Translations under genes and position numbers: made by a program
Part shown: positions 57,074 through 64,000 of the stretch, in pieces
Layout of the letters: every line of letters begins with the position of its first letter
How positions within the stretch are numbered: the first letter of the stretch is position 1
Origin: Spinellus fusiger
Lineage: Eukaryota; Mucoromycota; Mucoromycetes; Mucorales; Phycomycetaceae
Assembly (NCBI GenBank): GCA_025094145.1
Contig: JALLLS010000099.1
Span: 49,231-113,230, forward strand
Direction: 5' to 3'
DNA length: 64,000 nucleotides
The notes under the pieces: model-generated
What the model was told of the DNA's origin: nothing
Databases searched by the model: none
Seen by the model: the letters and a program-made list of their open reading frames with translations, nothing else

Positions 57074-58064
57074 ATGTCCACTTCACTCACTGAAAAAACA
57101 AACAACATCGAGAAAACAGCTGCTAATGAAGAAACAGCTGCTAATGAAAAAAAAACATTCGATAAAACACTCACCATAAAGAAAATAAACACTAATAGAC
57201 AGACTCTTAATACTGAAGATATCCTTAAACCTCGTAAAACAGGAAACCCGGTTGATGAAAACATGCGTAAAACTATTCTACATGAGCGCAATGTCAATGG
57301 TCTCAAGCAAAATGAGATTGCTGCTATGATCGGTGTTGGTCAATCGACTGTTTCCAGTATCTTGATTCAACACAAGCTTAGTACTGGAAAGAGTCTTAAA
57401 CCTCGTAAAAAAGGAAAACGTGTTGATGAAAACATGCGTAAAACTATTCTACATGAGCGCAATGTCAATGGTCTCAAGCAAAATGAGATTGCTGCTATGA
57501 TCGGTGTTGGTCAATCGACTGTTTCCAGTATCTTGATTCAACACAAGCTTAGTACTGGAAAGAGTCTTAAACCTCGTAAAAAAGGAAAACGTGTTGATGA
57601 AGACATGCGTAAAACTATTCTACACGAGCGCAATGTCAATGGTCTCACCAAGTGAAATTGCTGCTATGATCGGTGTTAGTGATGTAACTGTTTCCAGTAT
57701 CTTGATTCAACACAAGCTTAGTACTGGAAAGACACATACACCTCGTAAAATAGGAAAACGTGTTGATGAAGACATGCGTAAAACTATTCTACATGAGCGC
57801 AATGTCAATGGTCTAAAGCTAAAAGAGATTGCTGCTGTGGTTGGTACCAGCAAATCTACTGTTTTCAATATCTTGAAGGCATTCAGGGAAAGTGTCTCTC
57901 TTGAGACTATAAAAGATATCAAGACTGAGTCCATAATTACCAAAGAAGTTGAGCCAAACTTACAAGTGGAATCACAGCCCACTGCAGACAATGAAGAGAT
58001 TAAGCAGGAGCATGATCAATCCAGCTGCACAGGCCACCTTTTACAGGCCAATGATGAGACTTGA
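57074..58064 (+). CDS. Tandem four-unit helix-turn-helix protein (Tc1-derived), frameshifted between units 3 and 4
   Basis: The Met at 57074 (MSTSLTEKTNNIEKTAANEE) starts a Thr/Asn/Lys-rich leader, followed by 57-residue units beginning LKPRKxGxxVDExMRKTILH. The units start at about 57224, 57395 and 57566 and, after a 2-nt loss, 57735. Each carries GLKQNEIAAMIGVGQSTVSS or a variant, a HTH of the Tc1/paired type that normally occurs once, at the N terminus of a transposase. Units 1 and 2 are identical over about 150 bp. The last unit is more divergent (LKEIAAVVGTSKSTVFNILK) and is followed by an acidic tail (NEEIKQEHDQSSCTGHLLQA). No DDE domain follows. The first frame stops at TGA 57653-57655; the second frame covers unit 4 and the tail. 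It could be a domesticated DNA-binding protein, a tandem-duplicated transposase fragment, or a pseudogene. Confidence 0.6.
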
Positions 58065-58459
58065 ACTTATCCTATAAATAATTGTATTTGACCTTATCTT
58101 TATTAGTGAACATGAATATTAGATTATATTCTACTATCTACAGAGTCAAAGTAGTAGCTTATTACTAAGAATATCAGTGGAAGTATGCTTTGAAATAAAT
58201 AAACAAGAGTCTATGACCAAGCCATATAAAGTCCACCAATAAATACAGCAGTGCTAATAGTAATGTACTAATGTAAATAGATATCAAATACTGAATGATG
58301 ATACCAACTATATTAGATAAAGTGACAAGAAAGAATTAGAATTGTTTCACATATAGATGTCTTTTTTATATACGTTATCTCAATAGTGTTATAACTTTAT
58401 GAATATATTAAGCAGATAAGTTAAAGTTTGAATAGACACATAGAATAGTGTCTATAATA
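58065..58459. other. AT-rich DNA downstream of the HTH-array ORF
   Basis: No gene. tttttatatacgttatctc-like DNA (58360-58400) resembles 56325-56400 (gtttataacctcatgaattc), so the two flanks of the HTH-array ORF share a decayed repeat. Confidence 0.4.
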
Positions 58460-58745
58460 CAGTCTCATTCAATAAACGAGTGGACAAAAAATCAATTTAT
58501 TATTTTTTATTTCATTTTGAAAAATAAAGGCATATATATCAGTCAAAGATGTTAATAATAAAAGGTTTATGGAACAACATAAGATTTGGAACAGTTTTTC
58601 TTTAGATGATTATCTACATTCTTATTATAAAGATATTACTTAGTACTTTGTAGCAAAGCCTTTATTTTTCATCACAGCGAAGCATTTTCTTGGCATGCTA
58701 TCCACTAAGTTTCCCAGAAATTCATTTGGGATCTTCTGTTATTTA
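58460..58745 (-). mobile_element. 3' fragment of the second Tc1 family
   Basis: Starts at the TIR cagtctcattcaataaac (58460) next to TA and reads on the minus strand to the transposase C terminus, with VDSMPRKCFAVMKNKGFATK. It is cut at 58745 by the LINE fragment. Confidence 0.75.
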
Positions 58746-58748
58746 CTC

Positions 58749-59020
58749 AGTTCAAAGTATTTTTTTATTTTTGGGTGTTGATTGCTATTCGCACATTGGG
58801 CATTTTAGCCACCCCATGAGAACTTTTGAATAATTAAGATAAACATATAAACACTTCAAATACGAAAGTGAAAAAAATAAATACAAAGAGGAAGAAAACA
58901 CAAGGACAGAGAAATACAAAACCTCAAATGAGGGAAAAAGATAACCATCATCCTGTGGCGATTCGAAATCCAACGAGGAATACTTAGAACAACTCAGACA
59001 ATCCTGAGGACACAAATACA
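58749..59020 (-). mobile_element. LINE 3'-end fragment, copy 4
   Basis: Begins cagttcaaagtatttt like the other copies and extends about 270 bp into the 3' UTR, a severely 5'-truncated insertion. An internal gap relative to copy 1 is visible (loss of DNA near 58935). Confidence 0.8.
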
Positions 59021-59222
59021 GCAACTACACACCCAAAGATTTTTGGGATATATAAGGAAATATCCTGAGAATAAAACTGCAATATTCTTATGATTGGCTA
59101 ATGTGTTTAGAAAAGCCTTTTCGCTGTCTGAATGGTCAATTTCAAACTCTACTTACCTGTTTTTAGCAATGGCTATTGACTTTGCAATTAAAAAGTATAG
59201 AATTGGCTGTAAAGAGAAGTAG

Positions 59223-59519
59223 TGTCGTAAGACTACTTCCAAAATGGATTTTTTGTCATTTGTGTCCCTGAGCAACCAAAAGAGGAAGATGACAAAGGGT
59301 ATTAGTGATGCGCGAGCAACACAAATTACTACAAAGCATTATATCATTGACACTCTCGCATCATATCCGCAAATATATACATTATATCATATCTTATAGC
59401 AGTAGAATAGTAGTAGAAAATAATTATAAAAGAAGTGTACATTTGAATGAATAAAGAGCAGAGTTTAACCACACGTTAACTGGCTGGATTCCTTTGATAC
59501 TCAAGATCAAAGACAACAA
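59223..59519 (+). repeat. LTR-3 solo LTR
   Basis: Starts tgtcgtaagactacttcc and ends gatcaaagacaaca, with TATA-like tataaaagaag (59426), aataaagag and gtttaaccacacg. It interrupts the TIR element at a point where copy B (29203) is uninterrupted. Confidence 0.7.
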
Positions 59520-60385
59520 TAGAACAAGAATCCACTTTATTACAACTCAGTCACTGATATTCTTTTAACATAATGTGTTATCCATAAGCCCACAGTATTT
59601 GCAGCGTAACAATGTTTAAGAAAGATGTATTATAGAACACACAGAGTTAACTCTAGTGGTCATTGTCCATAAAATATAACCAAACTTACTTATATTAAGA
59701 ACAGTGTATTTATTTATTGAATCAATATCTATAATCACCTCAATTATCTCATTGTAACTGGTATTAACAGTGATAATGATAACAAGGTATTGTTTCTAAT
59801 ACTGGACTTTAGGCCCAAGGCAAATAGAGTGTGAATTGTTTGACTTGTGAATTTGACATGTGAATTTGACTTATGAATTTTATGAGTGGTGGCTAGTGTA
59901 TTTATCACTAGAATAGAGAAAGAAAGATTATTATTTGCTTTGATATTCCCCTCTTGTTATTTCTCACACTCCACATAACTTAACACCCAAGTGTTTGCCA
60001 AGATGAGCATATCTGAGCAAGGTAATGTGCCATTATTAACAAAGAGAAATAATAGAAGGAGGTGATAGACACTACCAAGGACTATTCTAGTGATAAAAAG
60101 GTAAGCAGTGTCTTCATCTGGGCTTTAGCTCATTGTATTCCACAAGACACTCAATGTATTGTTATTAGGCAAGTAAAGACTCCTTTCAAGTCAGTACCAA
60201 TTAGTCTTTTATACTATCTAGGGTTTCTAGGGTATACTCCTAAGCATAGTTATATATCTCCCAAGAATAAATCACAAAGCTTTTAGGGTATATGTTCTAT
60301 TGCTATGAGGGAATGCACTTAGGCAGTAGCTATAGTCATAATATAGTATTATCTATACTATTACAATAAACAATTTTATTCATAA

Positions 60386-60631
60386 TGTCGTAAAGACTTT
60401 TCCCATAATTGGAAGAATCACTCTTTTGGGAATTAGGATTGATTTATTACCAAACTAAGGAGACTCTATCGAATATCAAAGGATGTCAATAGTTCATAGC
60501 ATTTCGATAGTTAACCTCTGAATCTATACCATTAGAAAATTATAAAAGACGTAACAATTCCATTCAATAAACAACATAGTTTAACTACACGTTCTACTGT
60601 TCCGGATTTCCTTTGGTTAAACCCAAAGACA
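60386..60631 (+). repeat. LTR-3 solo LTR at the same site as in copy B
   Basis: Starts tgtcgtaaagac and ends aaacccaaagacaaca; contains tataaaagacg and aataaacaac. The flanking DNA equals that of 31232-31480. Confidence 0.7.
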
Positions 60632-60837
60632 ACACAATAAACAATATATTTTACTGATAATACAATTTGATATTGAGGTATCCATAAAAGGAAACAATTA
60701 TTTGAATATCCACAAACCTTTTGATTTTAAATACAGTTCCATAAAAGGGGATTTTTATTGTGACGTAAAAGGAAGGACATATCACCGCTTAAAGACCAGA
60801 AAAATATTTGGGTGTGTAGCCAACCAAAGAAATAATA

Positions 60838-63395
60838 CAGTTCAAAGTATTTTTTTATTTTTTGGGTGTGGTTTGCTATTCGCGCATTGGGCATATCAGC
60901 CACCCTATGAGAACTTTTGGAAAAAATAAGAATAAACATATAAACACTTCAAATACAAAAGTGAAAAAAATAATGCAAATGAATGGGAAACAGAAAGAAA
61001 AGAGAGTATAAAACCTCGAAATGAGGGGAAAATAATGAAAATGAGTGGAAATGATGGTAAAATGAGAATTATGAATAGACATCCAAAAGGCCATAGAGTC
61101 AGCAAGGAAACCAGGACACCAAAAAGATAACCGTCATCCTGTGGCGATTCGAAATCCAACAAGGGATACTTAGAGCAACTCGGACAATCCTGAGAATATA
61201 TGTAGCAATTACATTAGCAGATTATGGCTTTGCTAAACGGGTTAAGAATGGGTGGTAGAGGAGAGATTGGAGGAGAAGTGAGGATACAGCGTCTGTTGCT
61301 GCAGGAGTCTTTGCACTCTATGGCGGCGTTGGCGTTCCCGCTCAACACACCCATCAGCAGCCTCAATGAGCAGGCTACCAGCTGATGGCTCTACCTTAAA
61401 GTCTCGAGTAGACATGGCTCAATCAATGGCTTGCAGCAGTATTAACAGACTGGGCCAAAGGTCTTGCCATTTAACAAAAGACTTAACCGTGCGTGGCAGA
61501 AGATTTAGACAATAGTCAATTGGATGAACATCTTGTGGTGGTGCAGGAACTAGGAAGAACAAGAACGTGGAGCGTTCATGGTCAACGAATGTGCAAGTGA
61601 GAAAGTGGTCCCGATTGGCAGATGGGTGGCCACATTGGCAAGGAACTGAAGGTGTTGGTGGTAACCAAGCAATCCTCCATTTTAGTAGACGATGTCTTTC
61701 TTTGCGCGTGCATGGTAGTAGAAGAATTGGATCCCAAACAGGTCTACATAGTCCACGGGCTACCATCACCAGCGGATTCTTGCCACGTACTAGACTAGTA
61801 ATTTCACTTTGAAGACGTTCAAGATAAGCTACTTTTAATGGATATTTAGGAGGGTTGTGAGCCCGTCCTATTCTTTGAGCATTTTGCCAGAGTACATTGC
61901 CATGTAGCTTAATCCATCTGGCTTTACTCTGGGGTGCTTCAAGCTGCGGGACAAGGCACCAGAGGAGGGTGTCTTCAGGAAGGGTAGCTGCGCGCTCAAC
62001 AAATTTGGCTTCCAGATAAAGAAAACGAGAGTATATGTTAGGGAGGGCAGCTAATTGGGCAACCTGGATCGTTCCAAACCTAGCAGTAGCAGATCTAGCA
62101 AGACAAAGTCTGAGACAAGCAGACTGACAGATTTGTAGCGGGCGAATGCCTAGTCTATTGACATTACAAATAGCCAACCCATACTCAAGGATAGGCCGAA
62201 CAAAAACAGTATACGCTCTTAGGGCTGCTGTAATCCCAAAGCCATACATGTTTACACCCATTCCTCTCAGCTTTTGCATTACTGCAATTGCCTTGACTTG
62301 TGAGTGTGAGAAAAGTGCGTCTTGGTTAATACCTTGACGTGAAAAGGGGATACCAAGGTACTTGAAAGTATCACAGGTTGGAAGCTCGTTGCCATAGAGG
62401 TAAAACGGCACATTGGCCGGGGCATTGAGTACTTCACATTTGGAGGGACTCCATTTGTAACCAAGGAGGGTCGAGTGAATTTCGGCAAGTGCCAGCATTC
62501 GATGTATATCTTCTGGGCAGCCCATAAGAGCCACATCATCAGCATACAACAAACAATTCACAGGAGCCCAAGTAACAGTGACATGAGACGGACTGTAAGA
62601 GGAATCTGACAACTCAGAAGAGTCATCCAAAACTGTAGAAGTAGGAAAAGGATTGTGAAGGGAATTCTGTAACTCGTCAAGCAATGCGTGAACAGTTGCC
62701 TGTGGGGAAGCAAAAGAGAAAGGATTTCGAGCACAGAGATTAATGGACCGTCCCATGGTAGGTGGGTGCATACCAACCAGTATTGGGGATACCAAAGCAA
62801 ACCTCAAGAAACGTGGAAGAGTATCAATGAAAATAGAATAAAGAAATGGAGAAAGAATACTACCCTGTAAGACTCCTCGTTTAGGTGCAATGTCCCGGGA
62901 TGCTACATTTTTCAGAATCACATTCACCACAATGTCATCAAACAAATTCTGTAGTAGCAAGAGCAACGGCTGAGACACAAAGGGCATCAGCGACTCCCAT
63001 ATGACAGAGCGTTCCACACTATCATATGCAGCTTTAATATCTAGGAAGACGACGACTGGAGGTTTTGGATCTTGCTCTCCTGATCCTTGGGCAGCATACA
63101 ACCCCATAAGTTTGTGGAGACAGAGGGCCTGGTCTAGAGTTCCACGACGAGCGCGAAATCCACCTTGAGCCATGTCCAATGCAGGCATGGTCGAAAGGAG
63201 CTCCCCAGCTATACATCTTTCTAAGCGCTTACAAAACACCGATGTCAAGCTAATAGGCCGATAGTTACTAGGGTCATCCTGCTCTCCTTTGTTTTTGTAA
63301 ATAGATACCACCTGTGCTGTTCTCCAGGCCACAGGCATCCACAACCATCTCCAACACAATGTGAAGATCTGATGTAACAGAGGCACTAGCACTCG
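60838..63395 (-). mobile_element. LINE copy 2, 5'-truncated, with intact RT frame
   Basis: Same family as 18.4-23.7 kb. ORF2 is open for 657 codons (63392-61419), covering RT and zinc knuckle: VVFLDIKAAYDSVERS, APKRGVLQGSILSPFLYSIF, LLYADDVALMG, CQCGHPSANRDHFLTC. The endonuclease and ORF1 are missing; the 5' end stops about 15 bp before a Tc1 element. It differs from copy 1 by about six 1-nt gaps and a few substitutions over 2.5 kb, so the copies are young or converted. Confidence 0.9.
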
Positions 63396-63409
63396 AAGTT
63401 ATATATATA

Positions 63410-64000
63410 CAGTGTCACATCAAAAAACTAAAATATTTTTTATTTTCCGACTCTAATTTTGCTAAAAAAAAAAAAAAAAAACTTTTTTTTTACACATTCC
63501 TCATTTCTTCTTTTTCAGCTATCATATTTATCATGTCTAACACCACCGAACAAACCACCAAGCCTTTTGGAAACAGAAAGAAAAATATCAACAACCTTAC
63601 TCGTCAACTCATTGTACACGAGTCCACTCAACATGGCACCAGCCAAGTGGAGATTGCAGCCATATTTGGCATCAGTCATTCCACTGTCAGCCTCATCATG
63701 AAGAGGTACAAGGAAACTGGCTGTTTCAAAGCAGGGAAGAGCTCTGGGCGCAAGCCTGTTCTGAAGTAGAGGGACGAGAGAGAGTTTGTATACGAGATGG
63801 AAAGGGATTCATTTCAGACAATAGAACAACTTTGCAAGCAGATGACCACCAAAGTGTGCATGAGCACTTTTAGAGAAATGATAAAGAGGATTGGCCTTTC
63901 TTCTTTCAGGGTTGTTAAGAACCCTTCTCTCATCATTAAAAACAAGAAGTTGAGGCTTACTTGGACTAGGACCTACCTTCATTGGACAGATGAAGACTGG
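63410..64000 (+). mobile_element. Tc1-like DNA transposon, copy 3, runs past window end
   Basis: TIR cagtgtcacatcaaaa begins at 63410 after TA. The transposase starts at 63533 (MSNTTEQTTKPFGNRKKNIN), carries the same TAG as copy 1 (63767-63769), and continues in frame past the stop (DEREFVYEMERDSFQTIEQL) towards the window edge, up to LHWTDEDW just before the first catalytic Asp. Nearly identical to copy 1. Confidence 0.88.

Larger units (their letters stand above)
59025..60819. mobile_element. Deleted derivative of the large TIR element, copy A
   Basis: Ends ctacacacccaaagatttt (59025) and aaaaatatttgggtgtgtag (60819) form a TIR of about 20 bp with one mismatch. It has the same internal deletion as copy B and shares its LTR-3 insertion (60386-60631). 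It also holds another LTR-3 at 59223-59519 and lacks the Fanzor insertion of copy B. Confidence 0.8.

Overview
The window looks like nuclear DNA of a filamentous fungus, most probably Mucoromycota (Mucorales-like). The evidence is short GT-AG introns of about 45-140 nt, eukaryotic housekeeping genes, AT-rich intergenic DNA, and transposon proteins of kinds I associate with that group. The species is an inference; no marker gene settles it.

Region 1-13.8 kb is a compact gene block: the 3' end of a P5A-type ATPase (SPF1-like, +), mitochondrial ClpP (-), ribosome-biogenesis factor Rrp15 (-), a GPH/SUT-type sugar transporter (-), a small secreted LysM protein (+) and a SAP-domain protein (-). Most exon chains could be traced codon by codon. 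Region 13.8-18.4 kb is AT-rich and gene-poor, with a Tc1 scrap and a Fanzor/TnpB-like C-terminal relic.

Region 18.4-50.2 kb is a nested mobile-element landscape. It holds a full-length APE-type LINE with a 13-bp target duplication, two further LINE pieces (more follow beyond 58 kb), several Tc1/IS630 elements, at least three LTR families, a large TIR element present in autonomous-type and deleted forms, one host-like C2H2 gene with a nonsense codon, and three tRNA genes (Arg-ACG, Met-CAT, Lys-TTT). The most striking structure is a near-perfect inverted repeat with 4,023-bp arms and a 117-bp spacer (37331-45493), carrying two copies of the same broken zinc-finger transposon gene.

Region 50.5-52.2 kb is an isolated host gene, an 11-exon Qa-SNARE (syntaxin/Sso1-like). 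Region 52.2-64 kb returns to repeats: Tc1 relics, a larger Fanzor relic, an unusual ORF made of four tandem Tc1-type helix-turn-helix units without a catalytic domain, a second deleted TIR element, a 5'-truncated LINE with one long intact RT reading frame, and a Tc1 element that runs off the end.

The host genes are unrelated housekeeping functions (ER ion/protein quality control, mitochondrial proteolysis, 60S assembly, sugar uptake, membrane fusion). The repeats show several layers of insertion: LTRs inside TIR elements, a Fanzor relic inside a TIR element, one LTR inside another LTR, and LTRs ending 10-11 bp from tRNA 5' ends.
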